From Pseudomonas wuhanensis (lineage in GTDB: Bacteria; Pseudomonadota; Gammaproteobacteria; Pseudomonadales; Pseudomonadaceae), in NCBI RefSeq assembly GCF_030687395.1, contig NZ_CP117430.1, positions 3,224,001-3,288,000 of the forward strand: a stretch of DNA of 64,000 nt. The letters are read 5' to 3'. The translations under genes and the position numbers were made by a program. Positions 37,262 through 46,735 of the stretch are shown here, in pieces. The first letter of the stretch is position 1; every line of letters starts with the position of its first letter. The notes under the pieces were generated by a model. That model had not been told where the DNA came from. It ran no database searches and worked only from the letters and a program-made list of their open reading frames with translations.

Positions 37262-38950
37262 TTACGCAAACGTAATTCCCGAAGCCGAGAGATTATCCAG
37301 ACCCACGCCCACCAGTGTTACGGCGTAATCGCCAATCTTGAGCACAGTGTCGTTGCCGGCCTGGGTCGCGTGCTGAGCGTAGTCATAGCCCTGCCCCGCG
37401 CCCTGGACGCCCACGAACACCAGTTTGTCGCTGCCCTGGTAGCCATTGATCGCGTCGAAACCGAAGGCGCCGCTGAACAGAAAGGTGTTGCCGCCGCCCG
37501 AGGCGTGCATCACGTCATTGCCCGCGCCGCCGACGAAGGTCACGTGGCTTTTGTCGCTGCGCAGCAGATCGTCGCCGGCGTTGCCGAACAGCCAGTCACC
37601 GTCGACGCTGGCCACCAGCGTGTTGCCGTAGGCGTCGCCATTGAGCGAGTGGTTGTAGTGGGTCAGTTCCGTGCCATTGAGCAAGCCATTGGCGGTGACG
37701 TTGTAGGTCACCTCCTTGCTGCCCCACCACGAACCCGATTCCTTGCTCACCAGCGCGCCGATGTCGCGGGTCATGCTGATGCCGCCGTAGGCGTCACGCA
37801 CATACAGCGTGCCGTCGCCGTCATTGGCAACGCTGAAGTTCTGCAACGGCTTCTGCAGCTCGAAGGTGTTGCTGCCCTTGCCGCCCAGCAGCAGGTTGTA
37901 GCCACCGTCATCGCGGAACCGGTCGTTACCGTCACGGCCTTCGATGAAATCATTGCCCGCGCCACCCTTGAGCCAGTCATGGCTGTCGGTGCCGATGATG
38001 AACGTGCTGCCGGTGTGCGGCTCGCCGCTGCGGCCCAGGTCTTCAACCCAGATCGAGCCTCGGGACGACTCCGACAGGTTGGACACGATCAGCGTCGAGT
38101 CCTTGTCGGTAAGGTCGTAGAAGCGCGAGTCGATCACCCGGTTCAAGCCGTCGGCATAGCCCAACGAGCCATGAGCCGACCAGTTCAGCGGGTTGAGGAT
38201 GCTGAACGGCACCAGGTTCTGCGCGGTGGACGCGTACTGGTCATTGAAGTTGACGATGTTGTTGGTCGCCGACTCCTGATGACCGTCGTGCTTGCCCAGC
38301 GAGCCACTGCTGAAGGTGGTGCCGTCGAGCACGCGAAACACCGGGTCGTTTTCGTAGCCGATGTTCAGCACGTTGTTGCCGGTGGCGCTTTGGGTCGGCG
38401 AGGCGAAGGCGATGTAGTTGGCGTCCTTGAAGAAACCGCCCCAGTTATTGCCGCTCAGCTCTGCCAGACTGTTGACCCCCAAGCCACCGAGGCTATGCCC
38501 GCTGACCAATACGTCCTTGGCACTCAGGCCGTGAGCGATGGCGAACGCGGCGACGCTTTTCAGCAAGATATCGAAGGCGTTTTTTGCGTAGTTCGTCGCG
38601 TAATCCACTGGACCGACCGCGGCCAGCAGGTTGTTTTTCATGTCGCCGAAGGTGTCGCTGTACCCCAGGCCACCGGTGCCACGGAAGGCGATACCGATGC
38701 CGATCAGCTTCCCTGCCCCATCGTATTTACCGAGGATTTCGGCTTCGGCGCTGGTGAAGCCGTCCTTTTCGCCATAGAAGGTGCCTTGAGCGCCGACGTT
38801 GCCTTGGTAGCCCAACGCTGCAGCGCCAATCGGCGCCCAAGCGGTCGCCGGCAGTGGCTGGCCGGTGGGCGTGTACGCGTAGAGCGTCAGCGCGATGGCG
38901 TCGCTGTACAACGCCTTGCCGTCAGCATTTTTGTAATCAAACAGTCCCAT
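37262..38950 (-). CDS. pueB: Family I.3 RTX lipase, polyurethanase PueB-type
   Basis: 562 residues. Triad Ser153 (GHSLGG), Asp202 and His260. Compared with the following paralogue, it lacks about 55 residues before the nucleophile, and has RTX repeats around ~325-370 and 440-500. Ends with the T1SS-type tail SASGITFA. AAGGA precedes the ATG. Secreted by AprDEF like its neighbour; acts outside the cell on lipids and polyesters. It follows the autotransporter gene by 23 bases, so one transcript is likely. Confidence 0.92.
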   Translation of the reverse strand: MGLFDYKNADGKALYSDAIALTLYAYTPTGQPLPATAWAPIGAAALGYQGNVGAQGTFYGEKDGFTSAEAEILGKYDGAGKLIGIGIAFRGTGGLGYSDTFGDMKNNLLAAVGPVDYATNYAKNAFDILLKSVAAFAIAHGLSAKDVLVSGHSLGGLGVNSLAELSGNNWGGFFKDANYIAFASPTQSATGNNVLNIGYENDPVFRVLDGTTFSSGSLGKHDGHQESATNNIVNFNDQYASTAQNLVPFSILNPLNWSAHGSLGYADGLNRVIDSRFYDLTDKDSTLIVSNLSESSRGSIWVEDLGRSGEPHTGSTFIIGTDSHDWLKGGAGNDFIEGRDGNDRFRDDGGYNLLLGGKGSNTFELQKPLQNFSVANDGDGTLYVRDAYGGISMTRDIGALVSKESGSWWGSKEVTYNVTANGLLNGTELTHYNHSLNGDAYGNTLVASVDGDWLFGNAGDDLLRSDKSHVTFVGGAGNDVMHASGGGNTFLFSGAFGFDAINGYQGSDKLVFVGVQGAGQGYDYAQHATQAGNDTVLKIGDYAVTLVGVGLDNLSASGITFA

Positions 38951-38973
38951 GTTGTTGCTTCCTTAGCGTCAAA

Positions 38974-41900
38974 TCAGAACTGCCAGTCCAGGGTCAGGCC
39001 CATACCGTGGTCTTTTTCCCGGGAGCCGAGCAGCCCGTTGTAATCCAGGCTCAAGCGGGTATCGCGGCCCAGCGCCAACCCGGCACGGGCACCGACCACC
39101 GCGGCATCGCGGTCCATGGACACGCTTTGCACGCTGAACGCGGTGTTGCCGTTGACGAAGGCCAAGTGGTCTTCGGAACGGGTGTTGCTCAGGTTGTGCT
39201 GCCAGCCGAGCGTGCCGGACAGTTCCAGCTGTTGCTGGTCGGACAGCGCAATGGCTTTGCTCGCCCGCAGGCCAAGGGTCGAGAGCACCACGTCGCGGTT
39301 GTTTTCACCGCCCTTGAGCGCGGCGGTGTCACCTTTTTCGCTGAAGCTTTCAGTGTTCAAGTGCACGTAAGCCAAGTTAACGAATGGCTCCAGAGCGATC
39401 GGTTGCAGGTCAAGGCGATACGCCGCCTCGGTGAACAGTTGCGCGGAGGTCGCATCGCGTTTGGATTTCTGCTTGCCGCTGACGCCGTTAAATTGCAGGT
39501 CACGTTTGACGTCAATGCGATGCCAGCTGTAAGCGCCGCCAACGCTCAGGCGTAGCGCGTCGATTTCATGGCCCAGGTACGCACCCAAGTGGTAGCTGTC
39601 GACCGAGGCCGACGAATGCGTGCCATCGCCCATGCTCAACGAACTGTCGCTGTAACCGGTGACGAAACCCAGTCGCGTATCTTCAGTGATCAAGCCATCG
39701 ACACCGGCCAGCAACCCGCCAATGGAGCTGTTGGAACTGGCGTTGTCATGCCCGCCATCGCTCTTGCCCCAGGCGCCGAGTACTTTGAGCCAGGCGTTGC
39801 TGCGGTCATCGGTGGGTGCCGCGGCGTCGAACAGATCGTGCTCGCGCAGACGCTCGCCAACCGCATCGCGCAGGTAACGGCTGTCATTGATCAGCAGCGT
39901 GCCGATTGCCGGATGAATCTCGCCGGAGAGTTGCTGGAACGCTTGTTGCGCGACAGCGGCGGTCGGCGACAGCAGCAGGGTTTCGTAGAGCGGATTGCCT
40001 GCGCCCAGTTGCTCGGCGGCAGCGGCCACGGCGCGTTGGTTCGGGGTTTGGCCAGCGCTGGTGAAGGACGTCGCGTTACGCACCACTGCCAATTGAATGC
40101 CGCTAGCCGAGTAGTCGAGAGTGCCGCCGAGGAACAGGTAATCCGGCACCACCGCACCGAAGCGCCCTTCGATTCCACCAGCCGCTTGCAGGATGTTGTA
40201 CTGATTGTCCAGCAGGGATTTCGCTTCGCTGGTGGTCAGCAATGTCGGGCTGTTTTCCAGAGACAGGCTGACGGTTGCGCCTTCGATGATCGCCTTGCCG
40301 CTGGCGATGATCTGGTCGCTGCTGGTGGGCGACAGCTCTACGGCGTAGGTCGAGCCAGGCTCGAAAGCCACGTCACCCGCCACCTGTAAGGTGCCGATGG
40401 AGTTGCCAGGCGCCACGGTACCGCCGCTTTTCGCGGTCAGCGCCGCGATGCTGCCGTTACCGCCGAGGATCCCGCTGTCATTGACGGTGACGGCCGACAG
40501 CAGCGAACCGTTGATTGCCAATCGGCCCTGATTGACCAGGGTCGGGCCGGCGTACGTATTGGCGCCGGTCAGCACCAGCGTGCCGATGCCCTGCTTGGTC
40601 AGGCCGCCATGGCCGGAAATGTCGTTGCGCCAGACGTCGAGCCCACAGTGCACGTCATTGCACACACGCTCGGTGGGTTTGCCGGCATCGATGATCGCGC
40701 CGATACCCGGCAAGTCCGCGACAAATTGACTGGAGCCGTAGGCGCCTTCGATGCGGAATTCCTCGGGAATGTCCTGCTCGGTCACGAACATGGCCGGGCC
40801 ATCGATGCCTTTGCGCAGGTTGATCATGCCCCAGCCATACAGCGAATCGACGCCGGGTGCGCCAAGGTCGGTGGCGGTGGTACGCAGCACGCTGGCGACT
40901 TGCGCGCCGGTCATGTACGGGAAGCGTTCCATCAACACCGCCACCGAGCCGGCGACGTGCGGCGCCGCCATGGAGGTGCCGTTGTAGTTGGCGTAGCCGG
41001 TGGTCAGGTCAGCGGCATTGGTGCCGCTGATGATCGAGCTGTAGATCCGGCTGCCGGGTGCCGACACGCAGAAACTCGCGGTATAGCCGCAGCGCGACGA
41101 GAAGGTACTGATGTTGTAAAGCTCGGGACTGTTGATGTCCGGGTTCTTCTGCAACGCAGCGACGGTCATCCAGTTCGGCGCGATCTCCGGAACGAAGTAA
41201 CCGAGACCGGCGATGGCGTCCGGGTTGTTGAGGTTGTAGTCGTTGCCGGCGGCGAAAATCGTCACGATGCCGCTGCGGGCCGCCGCGATGGCGCCGTCGT
41301 AGGCACCGCCGGGTTTGGTCCCGAGCAACGTCTGGATCTCGTTGAACTGCACCTGTGCGTCCTGCACGGTGAAGTGCGGGTACGCCGGGTCACGACCACC
41401 GAGGTCGAAGCGGTCGGTGATGCCGATGCCCCAGCTGTTGTTGATGATCCGTGCGCCGCTGGCGATCAGGGCGTCCCAACCGGCCTTGTACACCGCTCCG
41501 TCGTTGCCACGAATGATGCCGTCTTCCGGGCCTGGGTCGCCGTTGTCAGCGCTGATGATTTGCGCGCCAAAAGCGACACCGTGCATCGGGCCGCCATCAC
41601 GACTGCCGGCGGCGATCCCGCCAACGTGGGTGCCGTGGGCACCGAGTTTGCCGTTGGAGCCTACCGAGGGCGAACCGTCATAGAGAAAGGCGTCCCCGGC
41701 TTTGACCGGAATGTAGGGGTCGGTGTATTCGCGAATGCCACTGGTGACCAGCGTGATCACCTTGTTGGCCCCGGAAAACTCCGGGTGCAAGGCGTAAACC
41801 GGTTGATCGAAGATCCCCAGTTTCACCCCTTTGCCGGTGTAACCGGCCGCGTAGGCCTCCTGAGCGTTGATCGCCCCTAGCCCCCAGTCGGCGTTGAACT

Positions 41901-42021
41901 CCGTGCTGCGCCAGCTATCGGGATCGCCTGTCCTGCCGTTTTCCACGTAGGGCGCCGCGTGTGCGGTGCCCAGGGTGGCCAGTGCGCAGAGCAAGGCAAG
42001 TTTGTTGTACTTGTTATCCAT
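38974..42021 (-). CDS. Autotransporter subtilase (serine protease), PrtA/PrtB type
   Basis: 1015 residues. Signal peptide ending AHA (residues ~1-22), then an S8 passenger with Asp72 (IFDQPV), His129 (AHGTHVGG) and Ser350 (NGTSMAAPH). A PATR-like repeat region (~480-600, NGSIAALTAKSGGTVAPGNS) and a C-terminal beta-barrel (~740-1015, ending LDWQF) complete a type V autotransporter. The passenger is delivered through its own barrel, so does not use AprDEF. The Asp motif IFDQ departs from the usual (D/V)T/SG, see findings. Start ATG at 42021. Confidence 0.9.
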   Translation of the reverse strand: MDNKYNKLALLCALATLGTAHAAPYVENGRTGDPDSWRSTEFNADWGLGAINAQEAYAAGYTGKGVKLGIFDQPVYALHPEFSGANKVITLVTSGIREYTDPYIPVKAGDAFLYDGSPSVGSNGKLGAHGTHVGGIAAGSRDGGPMHGVAFGAQIISADNGDPGPEDGIIRGNDGAVYKAGWDALIASGARIINNSWGIGITDRFDLGGRDPAYPHFTVQDAQVQFNEIQTLLGTKPGGAYDGAIAAARSGIVTIFAAGNDYNLNNPDAIAGLGYFVPEIAPNWMTVAALQKNPDINSPELYNISTFSSRCGYTASFCVSAPGSRIYSSIISGTNAADLTTGYANYNGTSMAAPHVAGSVAVLMERFPYMTGAQVASVLRTTATDLGAPGVDSLYGWGMINLRKGIDGPAMFVTEQDIPEEFRIEGAYGSSQFVADLPGIGAIIDAGKPTERVCNDVHCGLDVWRNDISGHGGLTKQGIGTLVLTGANTYAGPTLVNQGRLAINGSLLSAVTVNDSGILGGNGSIAALTAKSGGTVAPGNSIGTLQVAGDVAFEPGSTYAVELSPTSSDQIIASGKAIIEGATVSLSLENSPTLLTTSEAKSLLDNQYNILQAAGGIEGRFGAVVPDYLFLGGTLDYSASGIQLAVVRNATSFTSAGQTPNQRAVAAAAEQLGAGNPLYETLLLSPTAAVAQQAFQQLSGEIHPAIGTLLINDSRYLRDAVGERLREHDLFDAAAPTDDRSNAWLKVLGAWGKSDGGHDNASSNSSIGGLLAGVDGLITEDTRLGFVTGYSDSSLSMGDGTHSSASVDSYHLGAYLGHEIDALRLSVGGAYSWHRIDVKRDLQFNGVSGKQKSKRDATSAQLFTEAAYRLDLQPIALEPFVNLAYVHLNTESFSEKGDTAALKGGENNRDVVLSTLGLRASKAIALSDQQQLELSGTLGWQHNLSNTRSEDHLAFVNGNTAFSVQSVSMDRDAAVVGARAGLALGRDTRLSLDYNGLLGSREKDHGMGLTLDWQF

Positions 42022-42099
42022 CGAGCTACCGTCCTTAGTTGTGTTGCCAAAATCCTTGTGGCCAGGGGCCTGCCCAATCCTGTCAGTCAAGGTGCGGAA

Positions 42100-42193
42100 C
42101 CTGTGGGAGCGGGCTTGCCCGCGATAGCGGTGTATCAGGCAACATTAATGTCGACTGACACTCCCTCTTCGCGGGCAAGCCCACTCCCACAGG
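42100..42193. repeat. REP doublet inside the exoenzyme locus
   Basis: CCTGTGGGAGCGGGCTTGCC and its near-complement enclose TATCAGGCAACATTAATGT...CTGACACTCCCTCTTCGC. It lies between the two autotransporter genes of one apparent operon, where it could set a processing or attenuation point. The spacer is shared with the doublet at 55.1 kb. Confidence 0.9.
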
Positions 42194-42235
42194 GATTGCG
42201 CCAGGCCCCCCTCGCCACAATCAGTGTTCACAGAC

Positions 42236-45199
42236 TTAAAACTGCCAATTGAGACTCAGCCCGACGCCGTGGCTCTTCTCGCGGCTGGCCAGTTGGCCGG
42301 TGTAATCGAGGTTCAACCGAACATCCCGGCTCAAGGCCAGGCTCGCATGGGCGCCCACCAGCGCCGCATCGCGAACCAGCGGCGAGCTTTCCACCACGAA
42401 CGGAGTGCCACCGCTGGCAAACGCCAGGTGTTCCTCGGAATCGGTGTTGCTCAGGTTGTGCTGCCAGCCGAGGCTGCCGCTCAGGTCCAGCTGTTGTTGA
42501 CCGGACAACGTCACCGTTTTCAGTGCGCGTACGCCCAGGGTGCTGAGTACCGCGTCACGCCGATCGCTACTGCTTTTGAGCGCGGCGGCGCTACCTTTTT
42601 CGGTGAAGCCCTCGGTGTCGAGGTGCACGTACGCCAGATTGGCGAACGGTTCCAAGGCCAGTGCTTGCAGGTTCAGGCGATACGCTGCCTCGCCGAATAC
42701 TTGGGTGGTCCCGGCATCGACTTTGGCTTTCTGTTTGGCGCTGACGTCACCGTATTGCAGGTCACGTTTGACGTCGGCCCGATGCCAGCTGTAGGCGCCG
42801 CCGGCACTCAAACGCCACGCGCCCATTTCGTGGCCGGCATAGGCGCCCAGGTGATAACTGTCGATCTGTGCTGATGAGTGAGTTCCGGAGCCCATGCTGA
42901 CCGAGCTGTCGCTATAACCGGCGACCAGGCCCACACGAGTTTGGTCATCGACAGCGCCATCGACACCGGCCAGCAAACCGCCAATCGACGTGGTGTAGCC
43001 GGCGGTGTCGTGACTGTCATCGGTCTTGCCCCAGGCGCCCAACGCTTTGATCCAGCCGTTGTTTCGGGAGCCGTTGGCTTCATTGAGACGCTCACCGACC
43101 GCATCGCGCAGATAACGGCTGTCATTGATCAACACCGCGCCCAGCGCCGGGTAAATTTCCCCCGACAACTGCTGGAAGGCCTGTTGCGCTGAACTGGCGG
43201 TCGGTGACAGCAGCAGGCTTTCGTAGACTGCGTTACCCGCGCCAAGCCCTTCCACTGCGGCGGCGACGGAACGCTGATTCGGCGTTTGCCCGACGCTGGC
43301 AAAGGTTGTGGCGTTACGCTCAATGCTCAGCTGAATGCCGGTGGCGGCGTAATCGAGGCTGCCGCCGATGAACAGGTAGTTGGGCAGCACCGCGCCGAAC
43401 TGGCCTTGAATCCCGCCCGCCGCTTGCAAGATGTTGTACTGATTGCCCAGCAGGCTTTGCACTTGTTGGGTGCTGAGCAAGGTCGGGCTGTTTTCCAGGG
43501 ACAGGCTCACGGTGGCGCCGCTGATGGTCGCCGTACCGCCGGCAATAATCTGGTCGCTGCTGGTGGGTGACAGTTCGACGGCATAAGTCGAACCCGGCGC
43601 GAACGTCACATCGCCGCTGACTTGCAGCGTACCGATGGAGTTACCGGGCGCCACGGTGCCGCCGGCATTGGCATTCAAGGCGGCGATTCGTCCGTTACCG
43701 CCGAGGGTGCCGCTGTCATTGACGGTCACCGCCGACGTCAGCGAGCCGTTCACCGCCAGCAACCCGCCGTTGACCGTGGCCGCGCCGCGATAAGTGTTGT
43801 CGCCAGTGAGCATCAACCGTCCGGCCCCGGACTTGATCAGGCTGCCTTCGTAGACTCGGTTGGCGGCGGCGGAATCACGAGCTGTGCCCACCGCATAATC
43901 GGTCTGATCCTGCTGACTGGCGCCGGCCGGGACACCGTTCTCCCAGCCCTTGTCCTTCAACATCTGTTGCCAGGCGCTGCGTTCGGCGGCGTCTTCTGCC
44001 TGACGCTGAATCAGCGCCTTGTCGGTAATGCCGTTGCTCCAGACATCGCTCTGCCCTGCCCCCAGATTGGCGTCGAACGTCCCGAGCAATTGCCCCGGCC
44101 CGCGCATTGCCCGCTCAAGGTTGGCCACGCCCCAACCGATGCGCGTACTCGGTGCGTCAGTGATCGAGCCGTCGAGCTGGGTCGCAGTGGTCAGCAGCAC
44201 CTCCAGCGCCTGCTGATTATTCATGTATGGATAGCGTTCCATCACCAGCGCCAGTGCCCCGGTGGCATGCGGCGCGGCCATGGAGGTGCCGGACTTGATC
44301 GCGTAACCGCCGCCGGGAATGGTGCTGTCGATCTTCGCGCCCGGGGTGGTGATGCACCAATACTTGGCGATCCCGCACTGGTTGTATTTCTGCTGGTTGC
44401 TTTGATCCAGCCCCGACACTGCGAGCCAGTGGCCTTCCAGGTCCGGCTGAAAATACGGCAAGGCCGAACGCACGCTGGCGTTCGGGTAGCCGCTGTTGCC
44501 GGCGCTGAACACGTTGATCACACCACGGCGCGAAACGTCGGCGGCGGCATCGAGCCAGGTGCCTTTGTTCCAGTGCTGGGCGTAGGCGGCATGCAGGTCG
44601 TCGAGGGTTCGGTAGCTGACGTCCGGAGGCTGGCTGCCCCAGCTGTTGTTGATCGCACGGACACCGGCATCCGCCAAGGCGTTGTAGACCGCAGTGAAGT
44701 AGCGCGGGTCGGGGTTGGGGCCGAATAGAAAACTGTCGTTCTTGTTGGTGTTGCCGACGTAGATTTGCGCGTTGTACGCCACGCCGTGCATGCCAGTGCC
44801 ATCCCGGGAAGCGCCCATGGTGCCGGTGACGTGGGTGCCGTGGGAGTCGTTGTTGGTGTTGAGCGTGCCGTCGACGTTGAACGCCGAGCCGTCGACATAG
44901 CTGCCGCTGGCCGTCACCGCGTGATAACGGTCTGCGGCAAATTCGGGATGGCTGGAATCGAAACCGGAATCCAGCGCGCCGATTTTCACGCCCTTGCCAG
45001 TGATGCCGGCGGCATAGGCTTGATCAGCCTGCATGCGCGCCAGGCCCCAATCGCGCTGGAACTCCGTCGAGCGCCAACTGGCGGGGTCGCCGGGTTTGCC
45101 GGTTTCCAGATACAGCGCCTGGGCTGGGCCTGGTACTGATGAAATCAGGAGCAATAGCGCGCCGACCGACATCGGCTTGATCTGTACGTCCATGTTCAT
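42236..45199 (-). CDS. Autotransporter subtilase (serine protease), second copy
   Basis: 987 residues from the ATG at 45199 (45193 also possible). Signal peptide (MSVGALLLLISSVPGPAQA), S8 passenger with Asp77 (ALDSGFD), His120 (DSHGTHVTG) and Ser306 (SGTSMAAPH), repeat region and C-terminal barrel ending LNWQF. Its C-terminal ~500 residues are nearly the same as those of the other autotransporter, so the pair is a tandem duplication. Extracellular protease. Follows aprF by ~170 bases that hold a REP-like element. Confidence 0.92.
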   Translation of the reverse strand: MNMDVQIKPMSVGALLLLISSVPGPAQALYLETGKPGDPASWRSTEFQRDWGLARMQADQAYAAGITGKGVKIGALDSGFDSSHPEFAADRYHAVTASGSYVDGSAFNVDGTLNTNNDSHGTHVTGTMGASRDGTGMHGVAYNAQIYVGNTNKNDSFLFGPNPDPRYFTAVYNALADAGVRAINNSWGSQPPDVSYRTLDDLHAAYAQHWNKGTWLDAAADVSRRGVINVFSAGNSGYPNASVRSALPYFQPDLEGHWLAVSGLDQSNQQKYNQCGIAKYWCITTPGAKIDSTIPGGGYAIKSGTSMAAPHATGALALVMERYPYMNNQQALEVLLTTATQLDGSITDAPSTRIGWGVANLERAMRGPGQLLGTFDANLGAGQSDVWSNGITDKALIQRQAEDAAERSAWQQMLKDKGWENGVPAGASQQDQTDYAVGTARDSAAANRVYEGSLIKSGAGRLMLTGDNTYRGAATVNGGLLAVNGSLTSAVTVNDSGTLGGNGRIAALNANAGGTVAPGNSIGTLQVSGDVTFAPGSTYAVELSPTSSDQIIAGGTATISGATVSLSLENSPTLLSTQQVQSLLGNQYNILQAAGGIQGQFGAVLPNYLFIGGSLDYAATGIQLSIERNATTFASVGQTPNQRSVAAAVEGLGAGNAVYESLLLSPTASSAQQAFQQLSGEIYPALGAVLINDSRYLRDAVGERLNEANGSRNNGWIKALGAWGKTDDSHDTAGYTTSIGGLLAGVDGAVDDQTRVGLVAGYSDSSVSMGSGTHSSAQIDSYHLGAYAGHEMGAWRLSAGGAYSWHRADVKRDLQYGDVSAKQKAKVDAGTTQVFGEAAYRLNLQALALEPFANLAYVHLDTEGFTEKGSAAALKSSSDRRDAVLSTLGVRALKTVTLSGQQQLDLSGSLGWQHNLSNTDSEEHLAFASGGTPFVVESSPLVRDAALVGAHASLALSRDVRLNLDYTGQLASREKSHGVGLSLNWQF

Positions 45200-45266
45200 G
45201 ACTCTCGCTTTTTTGGCGTTTTTAGAGTTGTAGTCCCCCGGTTCAGGGGCGGCGTTGCTCTGTTTC

Positions 45267-45356
45267 TGTGGCGAGGGAGCTTGCTCCCGCTGGACTGCGA
45301 AGCAGGCCCAATGGCGGTTGCTGCGCAACCGAACGGGAGCAAGCGCCCTCGCCACA
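45267..45356. repeat. REP-like inverted repeat, GTGGCGAGGGAGC type
   Basis: TGTGGCGAGGGAGCTTGCTCCCGC and, at the right end, CGGGAGCAAGCGCCCTCGCCACA. This is a second Pseudomonas REP family with core GGGAGCTTGCTCCC, between aprF and the autotransporter gene. Confidence 0.85.
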
Positions 45357-45368
45357 ATGTTCTAACCG

Positions 45369-46733
45369 CTACTGAGCTTTCGGGCCCTGGCCGAACGCCT
45401 CATCCACCTTGGCCAAATCCTGTTCGTTCAAGGTGCCGGCGTAGTAGTGCAATTTGGTCCAGGCCATCAAATAGTCATAACGCGCCTGGGCCAGATCCCG
45501 GCGGGTGGTAAACAGTTGTTGTTCGGCATTCAACGCATCGAGGTTGACCCGTTCGCCGCCCAAAATGCTCTGCTTGGTCGAGACCACTAGCGCTTCGGCC
45601 GACGTCAACGCCTTCTGATATGCCCGCAATTTATTGACCCCCGACAGACAGGCGCTGAACTGACGGCGCAACTGGATCAAGGTTTCCCGGGTCTTGCCAT
45701 CCAGCTCGTACTCGGCCTGTTCCATGGTGCGGCTGGCCTGACGGGTCGAGGCCGAGACCCCGCCACCGGCATACAGCGGCACGTTGACTTCAATGCCGAT
45801 GGTGTTGGTGTCATAGCGCTGGTTATAGGTATTGCCGCTTTCCGATTCGTTCTGGCGTACCGAGGCGTAGGCGCTGACTCTTGGCAGGTGGCCGGCGCGG
45901 TTGCGTTCAACCTCGTAGCGCGCCACTTCCACCGCCTGGCGTTGGGAGGCCAGGTTCGGGTTATTGGCCACCGCCATCTCGTGCCAGGTGTCGTAATTGG
46001 CCGGTTGCAGGGTGAAGGTCTGGAAGTTCTGATCCAGTGGTGTCAGGTCACCAATGTCGATAGCCGGCACGCCAATCAGTGCACCGAGCTCGCGCAGGGC
46101 CGCATCCTGTTCGTCCCGAGCCTCGATTTCCTCGGCGGTGGCCAGCTCGTAACGTGACTCGGCTTCGAGGATATCGGTGCGCGTGCCCTCCCCTTGGCGG
46201 AACATCTGCTCGTTCTGCTGAAACTGCTGCTCGAAGGCTTTTTTCTTGGCTCGCGCGATGTCGATCTGGTCCTGAGCGAACAGCGCCTTGGTGTAATTCT
46301 CCAGCACGCGAACCAGCAGTTCCTGGCTCTTGCCACGAAAGTTTTCGTCGGCGAACAGCGATTGCGCCACGCCCTTGCGGTACGCCGCATAAGCCTCGTA
46401 GTCGAGCAACGGCTGTTGCAAGGTCAAGGTCGAGCCGTAACTGCTGTAGTTGCGATCATCCGTTTGTCTGTTACCGCGATCGTTGAGGTATTTGACCTCG
46501 GAGGAGTTACGCCCCTTGTTGTAGTTGTAACCAATCCTGGGCAGCAGCCCGGCGCGGCCGATGGCACGGTTTTCAAGGCCTGCATCGCGCTCCTTGATAG
46601 CGCCGAGGAACACCGGATCATTGCGTAACGCTTGCTCATAGATGTCGAAGGGCCCCATGGCCATCGCGCTGTTGCACGTCAGCAACGCCAGGGTCGCTGC
46701 GAGCAGGGAAAACTTATTCATACAGCCGAACAT
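45369..46733 (-). CDS. aprF: Type I secretion outer membrane protein AprF (TolC family)
   Basis: 454 residues. Signal peptide (LLAATLALLTCNSAMA), then the paired OEP domains with long coiled helices (residues ~30-230 and 240-450) as in TolC. Forms the outer membrane channel-tunnel of the AprDEF exporter. The ATG at 46733 follows GAGGA. It starts right after aprE (stop at 46736), so translation is coupled. Serves AprX and the RTX lipases. Confidence 0.95.
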   Translation of the reverse strand: MFGCMNKFSLLAATLALLTCNSAMAMGPFDIYEQALRNDPVFLGAIKERDAGLENRAIGRAGLLPRIGYNYNKGRNSSEVKYLNDRGNRQTDDRNYSSYGSTLTLQQPLLDYEAYAAYRKGVAQSLFADENFRGKSQELLVRVLENYTKALFAQDQIDIARAKKKAFEQQFQQNEQMFRQGEGTRTDILEAESRYELATAEEIEARDEQDAALRELGALIGVPAIDIGDLTPLDQNFQTFTLQPANYDTWHEMAVANNPNLASQRQAVEVARYEVERNRAGHLPRVSAYASVRQNESESGNTYNQRYDTNTIGIEVNVPLYAGGGVSASTRQASRTMEQAEYELDGKTRETLIQLRRQFSACLSGVNKLRAYQKALTSAEALVVSTKQSILGGERVNLDALNAEQQLFTTRRDLAQARYDYLMAWTKLHYYAGTLNEQDLAKVDEAFGQGPKAQ

Positions 46734-46735
46734 CC

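Noticed and set aside
35752..39043. Long plus-strand open frames opposite the lipase genes
   Set aside because: The minus-strand lipases have full catalytic and RTX motifs; the plus frames are low-complexity antisense of the RTX repeats.
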